DNA of 64,000 bases from Cupriavidus lacunae (GTDB taxonomy: Bacteria > Pseudomonadota > Gammaproteobacteria > Burkholderiales > Burkholderiaceae): positions 1-64,000 of the forward strand of contig NZ_QKWJ01000009.1 of assembly GCF_003353055.1 (NCBI RefSeq). The letters are read 5' to 3'. Made by a program: the position numbers and the translations under genes. Below the pieces are notes generated by a model. That model was not told the origin of the DNA and made no database searches. It worked only from the letters and a program-made list of their open reading frames with translations. Position 1 is the first letter of the stretch, and every line of letters starts with the position of its first letter. Positions 35,853-44,800 of this stretch are shown in pieces.

Positions 35853-36229
35853 GCTGCGGCTCCGGCTTGAGCGCCCGATGAGGTGCGGTTGATGACGCGA
35901 TACAGGCGCCCGCCCTCGGTGTCGCAGGTCCAGCAGCGGGGCTCGGCACTGGGGATGATGATTCCCTCCCCTTTCGACAGGCGATAAGTCTCGCCGGCGG
36001 CCTCGATCGTGAATGCGCCTTCCAGCACCGCAGCCACTTCCTCGCCCGCCTGACCGGCCGCAGCGCTCAGTGTTTGGCCCTGGCTGAGCACGTGGATGGC
36101 GATGTCGAAGGCGTCGCCGCTGGCTTCATGGCGCGTCGGTCCGGTCGAGGTCGAAGACCCGGCCGCCACGCGACGGCAAAGCGCCTGGCTGGTGCGTGCC
36201 CCGGCGTCGGGATGTCCTTGTGCGCTCAT
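35849..36229 (-). CDS. Small cupin-domain protein 1
   Basis: This 126-aa single-domain cupin has GEEVAAVLEGAFTIEAAGETYRLSKGEGIIIPSAEPRCW, the second-barrel half of the motif. The first motif is poor in histidines (AGQAGEEV) so metal binding is doubtful and a ligand-binding or accessory role is likely. The C-terminus is low complexity. Start and stop overlap neighbours by 4 bp on both sides (36226-36229, 35849-35852), placing it firmly in the coupled operon. Confidence 0.6.
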   Translation of the reverse strand: MSAQGHPDAGARTSQALCRRVAAGSSTSTGPTRHEASGDAFDIAIHVLSQGQTLSAAAGQAGEEVAAVLEGAFTIEAAGETYRLSKGEGIIIPSAEPRCWTCDTEGGRLYRVINRTSSGAQAGAAA

Positions 36230-36651
36230 GCCCGCTCTCCCTGCTCTCCCCGGTCGGCCAGCGGGTAGTAAGGCACCGTATCCTCGGCGCCATACTCCTT
36301 GCGGGCGGGTGTCACCACGTTCAGCCGCATGCTGACGCCGGCGGGCTCGAAGCGATTGCTGCCGTAGTGCATCAGGCCGGCGGGGATCAGCAGCGCATCG
36401 CCCTGCTCCATGACGGTCTCGTGGTCGCCGGCTTCGCCCAGCCCTTCAAATACGGAGCAGGCTCCCGAGAACTGCAGCGACGCTTCCTCGCCATGCTGGT
36501 GGGATTTCGCTGGCAGGTCCCTGCCGGCGGTCTCGACGAACTTGACGACGGCAACGCTGACCGTTTCGCCAAACATATGTTTCATGTACAGGCCATCGGC
36601 AACCACTTCCTTCAGGTTGTTGTCGATGGCGAACACTCGGCATTTCGGCAT
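36226..36651 (-). CDS. Small cupin-domain protein 2
   Basis: This 141-aa cupin keeps a metal-type motif: KSHQHGEEASLQFSGACSVFEG with His-x-His and Glu, and later DALLIPAGLMHYGSN with the C-terminal His. It could bind Fe(II), Mn or Ni and act as a dioxygenase, isomerase or decarboxylase on a ring-fission intermediate. ATG 36651 (MPKCRVFAI) follows GGAG at six bases; the upstream in-frame TTG 36681 is rejected. It is 26 bp behind the unknown 128-aa gene. Confidence 0.6.
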   Translation of the reverse strand: MPKCRVFAIDNNLKEVVADGLYMKHMFGETVSVAVVKFVETAGRDLPAKSHQHGEEASLQFSGACSVFEGLGEAGDHETVMEQGDALLIPAGLMHYGSNRFEPAGVSMRLNVVTPARKEYGAEDTVPYYPLADRGEQGERA

Positions 36652-36677
36652 GATGGACTCCTCTGCGACTGGGGCGA

Positions 36678-37064
36678 TCAAAGCGCCGGGGCCAGCTTGA
36701 AAGCCTCGTCGGCCACGAAGCGGCGCGGATCGAAACCATCGATCACCGCCTGTTGCCGGTAGAACTCGACGGCCGGCGCCACCTCCGCCAGCGACAGCAG
36801 CAGGTTCATCAGCGCCTGGGCCTCCGCCGGCATCGCGCCGGGTTCGAAGGTGTCCAGGTACGCGGTAATCGCGTCCAACTCACTCAGCATGGTCTGCGCA
36901 AAAGCGCGGATCTCTTCCATCGAGGCGCGGTGGCGCTGGATATTGCGCGCGGTTTCGGTCGGCAAGCTCCAGTGCGCGATCGCGTTCAGGTGCGCAAACC
37001 GCTCGGGCAAGGCCGCCGTGCGTTGCGTCTGCAGGCCGCCGGTATTGATGATCTTTTCTTCCAT
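36678..37064 (-). CDS. Unknown 128-aa helical protein of the Rieske operon
   Basis: I do not recognise it. The protein is almost entirely alpha-helical and acidic (EEIRAFAQTMLSELDAITAYLDTFEPGAMPAEAQALMNLLLSLAEVAPAVEFYR), with no signal peptide, Cys motif or membrane segment. It sits directly behind the Rieske alpha subunit (19 bp), in the position where a beta subunit is often found, so a stabilising partner of the oxygenase is one possibility. Confidence 0.6.
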   Translation of the reverse strand: MEEKIINTGGLQTQRTAALPERFAHLNAIAHWSLPTETARNIQRHRASMEEIRAFAQTMLSELDAITAYLDTFEPGAMPAEAQALMNLLLSLAEVAPAVEFYRQQAVIDGFDPRRFVADEAFKLAPAL

Positions 37065-37083
37065 GACTTCGCTCCGCTATCTC

Positions 37084-38352
37084 TTATTGCTCTGCGCCGA
37101 CCAGGCGGTCGACCACGTGGGCGCCATGGCGGACGAGGATTTCGCTGTCCTGCAGGATCATGTGCGTCTTGGCGCCGGTTTCCGCCGCTGCCTGGGTACG
37201 TTCCAGCGTGCTCATGTCCTCCAGCAGTACGTCGCGCAGGGCGACCTTCATGTATTCGAGGAAGAAGCGCCCGCCGGCGGTGGTCATCTCGGGGTAGTAC
37301 ACGCGCCCCTCGAACAACATCTTGTTGTGCGCGATCGGGCGGAAGGTGTAGGCCTGGTAATAGTTCGGCCGCAATGAGACGTAGAAGTCCGGGAAGATGA
37401 CGTTGATGTCGAACAGCCAGTTCTTGCTCTGGGTCCAGTTGACGCCCTTGGGCAGGGCCTCCAGCGGGAACTCATGCTTGGCGCTGCCCATACCGGCGCG
37501 CAAGGCCGCTGCTGCGATCGGGCGCGATGCCGCGGATTCCGCCAGGGCTTCCGCCGCGGCCGCGCCGCCGCTGGTCACCGCCTTCGGGTTACCGTAGACC
37601 GACTTCTGGTTCCCCGCCAGCGACAGGCGCCGGTGCAGGTCCCCACAGACGACATCCAGTGGCCGCATGCTGCCGCCATCGCCCTTGTCGATCGCATCCG
37701 CGATGGAATTTCCGTGGACGTAGGCAACGTGATACGCCTCCTGGAAAGCATCGAGAGCGAGCTTCCAGTTGCAGTTGACAACGCTGGTCCACTGGAACGC
37801 GCAAGTCAGCTTGTCAAACGGATAACCCTCCACATCGCCATAGACCGGCTTCATGAACTCGGCCAGCGTCTGTTCCGGCTTGGCTTGCATATTGACGAAG
37901 ATAAATCCCTGCCAGACGTCGCAAGAGACTTGCGAAAGGCCATAGTCTTCGCGCTGCATGTCAAAGAAGCAGCCCTCCTCCGGCACGCCGGTCAGGCGGC
38001 CGTCGAGATCATAGGCCCAGCCATGGAACTTGCAGAAGAACTTGCGCGTGTTGCCGCACTTTTCATAGACGACCTGGTTCAGGCGGTGCGCGCAGACGTT
38101 ATGCATGGCGCGGATCTGACCCTGCTTGTTGCGCACGACGATGATCTCGGTGTCGCAGACCGCCAGTTCCTTGACGAAGTAGTCGCCCGGATTGGGGATC
38201 TCTTCCACGCGGCCGACCTGCAGCCAGGTCTTCTTGAAGATCTGGGCCTTTTCGCGCTCGTAGTACTCGGGCGAGATATAAGGCTCGACCGGGACCGGAC
38301 CTTTGCCTAGTTCCGGGTAGCGGTCAGTGAAGAACGTCTGCTGCGATGTCAT
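37084..38352 (-). CDS. Rieske non-haem iron oxygenase, catalytic (alpha) subunit
   Basis: This 422-aa ring-hydroxylating oxygenase inserts O2 into an aromatic or heteroaromatic substrate. The Rieske centre is C87-x-H89 and C107-x2-H110. The mononuclear iron site is in NWKLALDAFQEAYHVAYVH (His207, His212, with Asp200 as bridging acid), and a carboxylate ligand is expected nearer the C-terminus. ATG 38352 has GGAGGAG seven bases upstream. It is the first gene of the operon, behind a regulated promoter and divergent from TetR. The first Rieske Cys has Ala-His instead of the usual Pro/Ser-His neighbours. The substrate is unknown; the partner amidase and isomerases suggest a nitrogen-bearing ring. 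Confidence 0.85.
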   Translation of the reverse strand: MTSQQTFFTDRYPELGKGPVPVEPYISPEYYEREKAQIFKKTWLQVGRVEEIPNPGDYFVKELAVCDTEIIVVRNKQGQIRAMHNVCAHRLNQVVYEKCGNTRKFFCKFHGWAYDLDGRLTGVPEEGCFFDMQREDYGLSQVSCDVWQGFIFVNMQAKPEQTLAEFMKPVYGDVEGYPFDKLTCAFQWTSVVNCNWKLALDAFQEAYHVAYVHGNSIADAIDKGDGGSMRPLDVVCGDLHRRLSLAGNQKSVYGNPKAVTSGGAAAAEALAESAASRPIAAAALRAGMGSAKHEFPLEALPKGVNWTQSKNWLFDINVIFPDFYVSLRPNYYQAYTFRPIAHNKMLFEGRVYYPEMTTAGGRFFLEYMKVALRDVLLEDMSTLERTQAAAETGAKTHMILQDSEILVRHGAHVVDRLVGAEQ

Positions 38353-38397
38353 TGCGCATCTCCTCCTGGATGGGGACATCGGCGATGGGACTCGCCG

Positions 38398-38441
38398 TCA
38401 AATAATGAATGCCATTTTATTTTGAGGCGAGGAAAAGTCAA
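38398..38441 (-). promoter_or_regulatory. Promoter and operator of the Rieske operon
   Basis: On the minus strand TTGACT (38436-38441), 16 bp, TAAAAT (38414-38419), then ATTCATTATTTGA (38398-38410) starting three bases after the -10. The same arrangement occurs at 19.6 kb and 16.7 kb. The operator overlaps the likely transcription start, so binding of the divergently encoded TetR would repress. Confidence 0.65.
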
Positions 38442-38590
38442 GGCAAAATAACAGAGACCTGCATCCAGACAGCTCCGTCGTCACTCGTGCCCCGCCTTGG
38501 TACAATACCGAACCACGTTGGGGCATCAGATGCACCAGGTACACACGTCAGATGGGAAGACGGCCCGGCAGCGGGCGGGAAGGAAGGGCA

Positions 38591-39244
38591 ATGCCACAAG
38601 TCAAGAAACCAGGGATGCGCGAGGCGATTCTCGCGGCGGCGTTCGATCTGTTCTGCCGCAAGGGCTATACGGCGACAACGATGTCGGAGATCGCGCGCGC
38701 GGCCGGCATGACCGTGGCAAACCTGTACGTGTACTTCGATTCCAAGCTGCTGATCTTCTACGAGATCTATACGCCGTGGCTGCTCGCTCGCGTGGACAGC
38801 CTGCGCGAGTCGGTGCAGAAATTCCCGACGCCCCGCACGCGGCTGCGGCGCATTCTCGTCGGCCTGTGGGGTGACATTCCCGCCGCCGATCATTCCTTCG
38901 CCAACGCGATGATCGAAGCGCTTGCCAGTGCCCCCAAGGACACACCCAAGCCCAACAACCTGCTGGAACAGTGCGAAGTCGCGATCACTGAGCTGGTCCT
39001 GGAAAGCCTGCCGCCCGAGCGCGCCCACCTGGCCTCGGACCGGCTGCTGGCCCACATCCTGTGGATGGCCTACGACGGCTTCGCCATCAACAGCCGCATC
39101 GGGGATACGCGCGACCTGGAGGCGATCGCCACCCTGATGACGGACATGATGCTGGGGCCGGAGGAAACCAGGGAAGCCGCGCCCCGCGGCAAGGGCCGTG
39201 CGACGCGCTCGCGCAAGGACCTGGCAACCTCCGCGGCATCCTGA
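38591..39244 (+). CDS. TetR-family repressor
   Basis: This 217-aa regulator has the TetR helix-turn-helix (REAILAAAFDLFCRKGYTATTMSEIARAAGMTVANLYVYFDSK) and a helical ligand-binding domain. A basic tail (RGKGRATRSRKD) is unusual. ATG 38591 has GGAAGG six bases upstream. It is divergent from the Rieske operon and is the only regulator between 30 and 42 kb. It is therefore the prime candidate to bind the shared ATTC(A/G)TTATT(T/C)GA sites at 38.4, 39.3 and 19.6 kb. Confidence 0.85.
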   Translation: MPQVKKPGMREAILAAAFDLFCRKGYTATTMSEIARAAGMTVANLYVYFDSKLLIFYEIYTPWLLARVDSLRESVQKFPTPRTRLRRILVGLWGDIPAADHSFANAMIEALASAPKDTPKPNNLLEQCEVAITELVLESLPPERAHLASDRLLAHILWMAYDGFAINSRIGDTRDLEAIATLMTDMMLGPEETREAAPRGKGRATRSRKDLATSAAS

Positions 39245-39273
39245 GCGCGCCAAGGGGTCGGCCGACGGCCCCT

Positions 39274-39286
39274 TCGAATAACAAAT
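39274..39286 (-). promoter_or_regulatory. Third copy of the shared operator core
   Basis: ATTTGTTATTCGA on the minus strand differs at one of 13 bases from the copy at 19574-19586. It lies 30 bp after the tetR stop and 420 bp before the MFS gene, with no promoter at the expected spacing. A related ATTCGTT half-site occurs on the minus strand at about 39607-39613. Confidence 0.45.
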
Positions 39287-39380
39287 GATACTCATCAGGT
39301 AGCGCGCACCGCACCTCGCGGCCCCGCATTCCGTTTCCCCTTCGCGCCCTGATTCTTTCTCTCCCCGCAGCACTATCCTT

Positions 39381-39414
39381 CTTCCATGCCGGCCGACGAC
39401 TGCCGGCATGGAAG
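39381..39414. terminator. Hairpin downstream of tetR, in a 459-bp gene-free gap
   Basis: CTTCCATGCCGGC (39381-39393) and GCCGGCATGGAAG (39402-39414) are perfect 13-bp inverted arms with an 8-base loop. No T-run follows, so it may be a terminator of tetR or a structured leader element. Otherwise 39245-39703 holds only the operator core at 39274 and the AT-rich stretch near 39600 from which the MFS gene is probably transcribed. Confidence 0.5.
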
Positions 39415-39703
39415 GACGCCGGTCGCACCTGAAACTCCGCCGATTTCCGGGTAGCAACGCCAAAGTCGGCAACGCGCCGGCATTGCTCTTGCAAGCTGTG
39501 CGTGGAGAACTGGCCCAGGCGACACCCGGGCGTGACGTCCAACGTGGTGATGACGGGCTGTTCCGCCTGCGCCTAGGGTATGTCCTGATGCCGCACGCAT
39601 ATAAACGAATACTACTATTTATTCGCCTGCCGCTCATGAAGGCCTGCCGCACCACCCGCCGGCAGCTATCGCCCCCATCCAAGCCGCCCCTGGAGTCTTC
39701 GCC

Positions 39704-41041
39704 ATGCATGCAGTTGGTACTTCCGAAACCACCCGATCCGTGCCGCAGCGGACCACCTATCTCGTCCTGCTCCTCTGCTGGGGCGCCATCCTCTCCGAGG
39801 GCTACGACATCGGCGTGATGGGAACCATCGTCCCGGCGCTGATCAACGATCCGCAGTGGAAGCTCACCCCCCTCGAACTCGGCCAGATGAGCAGCGCCGC
39901 GCTGGTAGGCACCTTGTTCGGCGCTTACCTCATCAGCCCGCTCAGCGACCTCACGGGCCGGAAAAAGCTCCTGATCGCTTGCGTGGCGCTGTTCTCGCTG
40001 TCGATGCTGGCAGCGGTCTGGGCCCCGACGCCGGCAATCTTTGCCCTGATCCGCGGCATCGGCGGGCTGGGCCTCGGTGGTGTCATCTCGGTCGCCGCCG
40101 CACTCACGGTGGAATACTCACCGCCCTGGCGCCGCAACCTGAATTTCGCACTGATGTATTCGGGCTACCCGATCGGCGCGGTAGTCTCGGCACTGGCGGG
40201 CATGGCGTACATGGAGCAATACGGATGGCGCGCCATCGTGGCCATCGGCGCGCTGCCGCTGCTGTTCATTCCGGTCCTGATGCTATGGCTGCCGGAATCG
40301 CTGGAGTTCCTCGTCGGCAAGCACCGGCATCGGGAGGCCCAGGCGCTCGCCGAGCGTCTCGGTGTGCAGGCGCCTTCCGCGCCCTCCGCAAGCGCTACGC
40401 CGGCGCATGACGACACGCCGCGCACGCCATTGAAAGACGTGTTCACCGAGGTCTTCTCGCGCAAGAACGCGTTTGGGACGATCTGCCTGTGGGCCGCGCA
40501 ATTCATGGCAATCACGGTGGTCTATGGCCTGGGCACGTGGCTGCCGCAGATCATGCGCAAGAGCGGCTATGACCTTGGCTCCAGCCTGTCGTTCTTCGCG
40601 GTCTTCAACGTCGCCGCGGCAATCGGTGGTGTGATGATCGGACGGATCGCCGATTACTTCGGACCGCGCAAGACCATCGCTGCCAGCTTCCTGGTCGGGG
40701 CCGTGTCGATCTTCGCGCTCTCGCAAAAGAATGTGTTGCTGGTCAACTATGTACTGGTCGCGCTCGCCGGCTTTGGCAGCATTGCCGTGGCGCTGGTGCT
40801 GCTGGGCTATATCGCGAACTACTATGCGCCGCATGCCCGCGCTTCCGCGACCGGCTGGGCGGTTGGCGTCGGCCGCTTCGGTGCCATGACAGGTCCGGTG
40901 CTGGGCGGCTATATGGCAGGGCTGAACGTGAATCCGGTGTGGAACTTCGTCATGTTTTCGGCAGCCGCGGTACTGGCGGCGCTGGCGGTGTACATCGCGC
41001 CGACACCCGAGCATGTGAAGCACGCCCGAGGCACGAAGTAA
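39704..41041 (+). CDS. MFS aromatic acid:H+ symporter (AAHS type)
   Basis: This 445-aa inner-membrane carrier of the BenK/PcaK group imports an aromatic or heteroaromatic acid. The helix 1 motif EGYDIGVMGT (normally DGYDxxxxG) and loop motifs SDLTGRKKLL, RGIGGLGLGG and GRIADYFGPRKT are visible with twelve hydrophobic segments. ATG 39704 follows GGAG. It is followed after 70 bp by the racemase-family gene. Divergent placement next to the Rieske operon suggests that its cargo is the Rieske substrate. Confidence 0.87.
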   Translation: MHAVGTSETTRSVPQRTTYLVLLLCWGAILSEGYDIGVMGTIVPALINDPQWKLTPLELGQMSSAALVGTLFGAYLISPLSDLTGRKKLLIACVALFSLSMLAAVWAPTPAIFALIRGIGGLGLGGVISVAAALTVEYSPPWRRNLNFALMYSGYPIGAVVSALAGMAYMEQYGWRAIVAIGALPLLFIPVLMLWLPESLEFLVGKHRHREAQALAERLGVQAPSAPSASATPAHDDTPRTPLKDVFTEVFSRKNAFGTICLWAAQFMAITVVYGLGTWLPQIMRKSGYDLGSSLSFFAVFNVAAAIGGVMIGRIADYFGPRKTIAASFLVGAVSIFALSQKNVLLVNYVLVALAGFGSIAVALVLLGYIANYYAPHARASATGWAVGVGRFGAMTGPVLGGYMAGLNVNPVWNFVMFSAAAVLAALAVYIAPTPEHVKHARGTK

Positions 41042-41111
41042 CTCCCGGAAACTGGCCGGCGTCGCTCGCGCACGAGACGGTGCCGGCCGTCTCTGTCAAC
41101 AGGAAAGCAAC

Positions 41112-41843
41112 ATGAGTCTTGGCTTTGGCTATCGGGCACGCATTGGCCACCTTTACCCGTCCGGCGGACTGTGCGACTTCGAAGTGCAACGGATGGCGCC
41201 ACCCGGCGTGCAGTTCGTGACCACGCGCATGCCGTTCGCGCGCACCTCGCTGGAAAGCGACAAGGCCGTTGTCGCCGATGTGGAGTCTCACGCCGCGCTG
41301 CTGGCCACCGCCGGGGTCAGCCTGATCGCCATGAATTGCACGGCAGCGAGCATGGCGGTCGGGGCCCAAGTCATCAACCAGCGCATCTTCGACGCAACGG
41401 GCATCCGCTCGGTCACCACCACCGACGCCATTCTCGCCGCCTTGCATGCGGTCGGCGCGGGCCGTGTCGCACTGATGACACCCTATCCGCGCGAGGTGGT
41501 CGAGATGGAAATCGCGTTCCTCGCCCGACACGGTGTCGAAGTCGTCTGCGAAATCGCGGACCCTTGTTCCACGCCGATTCAGCAGGGCTCGTTTCCTGCC
41601 TCGCACTGGGCTGACCTGGCGCGGCAACTCGATACCGACAACGCCGATGCGATGTTGATCAGTTGCGCCGGCATCCAGATCAGCGACGTCATCGAAGCAA
41701 TCGAGCGAACCGGCAAACCCGTCATCACCAGTAACCAGGCTCTGCTCTGGCACTGCTTGCGCACGCTCGGCCTGGCGGATCGTCCCACGGGATTCGGCAG
41801 CCTGCTGGCGGGCAATTTCGAGAAGGGAGCATACCTCGCTTGA
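41112..41843 (+). CDS. Asp/Glu racemase superfamily protein, maleate isomerase-like
   Basis: This 243-aa protein has the two-cysteine architecture of maleate cis-trans isomerase and arylmalonate decarboxylase: Cys in AMNCTAASM (about residue 76) and Cys in LISCAGIQ (about residue 187). The pattern TTTDAILAALHAVGAGRVALMTPY is shared with NicE at 59.7-60.5 kb. Next to an operon containing an amidase of the maleamate kind, a maleate or substituted-maleate isomerase is the favoured role; a racemase or decarboxylase remains possible. AGGAAAG precedes ATG 41112. It ends 19 bp before the convergent cyclase gene. Confidence 0.7.
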   Translation: MSLGFGYRARIGHLYPSGGLCDFEVQRMAPPGVQFVTTRMPFARTSLESDKAVVADVESHAALLATAGVSLIAMNCTAASMAVGAQVINQRIFDATGIRSVTTTDAILAALHAVGAGRVALMTPYPREVVEMEIAFLARHGVEVVCEIADPCSTPIQQGSFPASHWADLARQLDTDNADAMLISCAGIQISDVIEAIERTGKPVITSNQALLWHCLRTLGLADRPTGFGSLLAGNFEKGAYLA

Positions 41844-41862
41844 CGAGGTGAGCCAGCGCTTC

Positions 41863-44800
41863 TCAGTCGCGCTGGCCGGATGGTCGCGCAGCATCCAGCA
41901 GTGCCCTGGCCTGCTGCCACTCAGCGGTGTCGAACCCTTCCGTGAAGGACTCATGCAGGCCGGCCAGCATCTGCCGCGCTGCTTCCGCCTTGCCCTGGTC
42001 TTGCCACAGCCGAGCCAGGCCCAGCACCGCGCGCAGCTCTGGCGACTTCGCGCCTTGCTGGCGCGCAATGGCGATGGACCGATGAAAGCACGCTGCCGCC
42101 GCTTCGTGGTCAGGGGCCCCGTCCGGGCGATGGAGAAGCAGTTCCGCCTGGAGCCGATGCAACTCCGCTTCAAAGAAGCATTCCCCCGTGTTGCCGACCG
42201 TGGCCAGCGCGTCAGCCAGCACGTCCAGTCCCGCCTGCGCCTGGCCGGCGTTCTGGTAGGTCTCGGCCAGCAGGGCCAGGAAATAGGGCCGCCCCAGCTC
42301 AGCGCCCGTGGCCTGGTAGGCGGCCAGGCCCTGGCGTATCTGGGCAATGCCCTCCTCGCTGCTCCCCTGCTCGGCCAGCGCCCAACCCCGCAAGATGGTT
42401 CCCCATGCGAGCCAGAACGGAAATCCTTGCTCGGTCGAGAGCGTGATGGTGGCGTCGGCGCACTCCCGCGCCAGTTCCGCCTCATGCCGCAGTTGATGCA
42501 ATTCAGCGGCAAAGGCCAGGCCAAGTGCGAGGCTGAAAGGATGAGCAAGCCTGCGGGCCAGCGCCAGCGCCGCCTGGCCAGCCTTGCTGGCCTGAGCCGG
42601 AAAGCCCTGCAGCCATAAGACCCATGCCAGAAGGCAGAGTCCACGGACGCCATGGTCCATCTCATAGAGTGCGTCATGGGCCTGACGCCGTTCAGGGTCA
42701 TAGTAGGCAAGCCCCCGCTCCAGGTGAGCCCGGGCCTGTGGGAACTTGCCGAGAAAGAGCGACGATCCTCCCAGCGCGATATGAGCGTGTTCGAGCAACA
42801 CCGGGTCTTGTGCGTTCTCAGCCAACCCGAGCAGCGCCTCCCCTAATTCATACGCCGTGTGATGCTGCGCACGAAGTGAAAAGAAAGTGCGCAATCCCAA
42901 CTTCACCTGGAACAGCTGCGGGGTTTCACCACTGTGTTCGCACAAGGTCAGGGCTCGGGCATAGTTGGCCTCCACCTCCGACGAGGCATAACCCCTCGCA
43001 GCAATCAAGGCGGGGCCAAGGGTGACGCGCAAGGCAAGATCCTGGCGTGCGCGTTCGGGCGCGTCGGGCAGGCGCTTGAGCAGCTCCAGCGCCGTACTCA
43101 GGTGACGGATGGCGTCAAGATGCGCCGAGCGCTCAAGGGCCTGGCGCCCGGCGCAATGCAGGTACTCCACCGCCTTGGGGATGTTGCCGCTGAGACTGTA
43201 GTGATGTGCCAGTTCGCTGCAGTGGTCTCTCAAGTGATGCCGGAAGAGGATCTCGATGGCCCGGCCTGTGCGCTCATGCAACGCACCGCGCTGTTCCGAG
43301 AGCAGAGAGTGGCCTGCGACTTCCTGGGTGAGGGCGTGCTTGAACGCATACTCGACTTCCGGGAATGCCGGCCGCCCGTAGATAAACTCTCCGGCCTGCA
43401 GGCCGGCCAGCAGTGGATAGAGGCGCTCCTCCGACTGCCCGGTGACCTGCCGGATCAGGCTCAAGGGGAATTCCTTGCCGATCACGGCCAGGGTCTGCAG
43501 CAGTTCCTTCTGCGCGAGTGGCAACCGATCCATGCGCGCCGCGAGCACGCCCTGTACCGTGGTCGGAATATGCAGCGCGGCCGGGGTCTTTTCGATGCGG
43601 TAATGGCCGGGTTCACCGAGCAGCGCCTTCTCCTCGGCCAGGGTCTGGACGACCTCCTCCATGAAAAAGGGATTGCCCTCGGTTTTTTCCAGGATGAGCT
43701 GCCTGAGCGGCGCGAGGCTAGGGTCATTGCCCAGCAAGTCGCCGAGCAAGCCTTGCGCCTCGGCTGGACCAAGTGGGTCGAGCCGCAATGCCGTGCCATT
43801 GTCCTTGTGCCCCCAGGCGCACTGATACTCGGGGCGGTAGTTCACCAGCAGCAGAATCCGGGCTTGCGCCGTTCGCTCGATGAAGTAAGCGAGAAAGGCT
43901 TCGGTCTCGCTGTCCAGCCACTGAAGGTCCTCGAACAGCAGCTCGACCGGCTGATTCAGGCTCTCGCGCACCAGCAGGCGCGTGATGGCCTCGAACGTGC
44001 GCTCGCGCCGGAGGCTGGCGCCCATGTCCGCCAGCGCCGAGCCGAGCTCGCTGATGCCCAGCAGATAGAGCAGGTAAGGCATGAGGTCTTCGAGACTGCG
44101 CTCCAGCGTGACGATCTTGCCCGCGACCTTCTCGTGGCAGCGCCGCTTGTCGTCCTGGGCAGTGAGCTGGAAATAATTCCTCAGGAGTTCGATCAAAGGC
44201 AAATACGCAAAGGCTTTGCCGTGCGACACAGAGAAGGTCTCCAGCACCAGGCAGCCGCTCTGCGAGCGCGCCTTGAACTCGTGGAACAGCCGCGACTTGC
44301 CGACCCCGGCCTCCCCCACCACCGCGACGATCTGCCCGTGTCCGGCGGTGGACTGGTCCAGCGCCAGGTGCAGCGCCTCCAGTTCGGCTTCACGGCCCAC
44401 GAAGCGGGCCAGGCCGCGGTGCGCTGCCACTTGCAAGCGCGTGCGCAATGCCCCGAGACCAAGCACTTCATAGACCGCGAGCGGCTCGGGGATGCCTTTG
44501 ACCTGGGCGTCTCCCAGCGCCTTGAACTCGAAGTATCCCTGCGCGAGCCTGTGGGCGGATTCGCTCACGAGAATGGACGAGGGCGCGGCCATCGTCTCCA
44601 TCCGCGCGGCAATGTGGATCGTGTGCCCCACCGGGTCATAGTCGGTGTGCAGGTCGTCCTTGCGGATCGAGCGCACCACCACCTCGCCCGTGTGGACGCC
44701 CACCCGGATCTGCAGCGAGATGCCCTGCTCCAGCCGCAACCGGTCGCTGTGCCGGCGCATCGCCTCCTGCATGCGCAGCGCCGCGTACAGCGCGCGCTGG

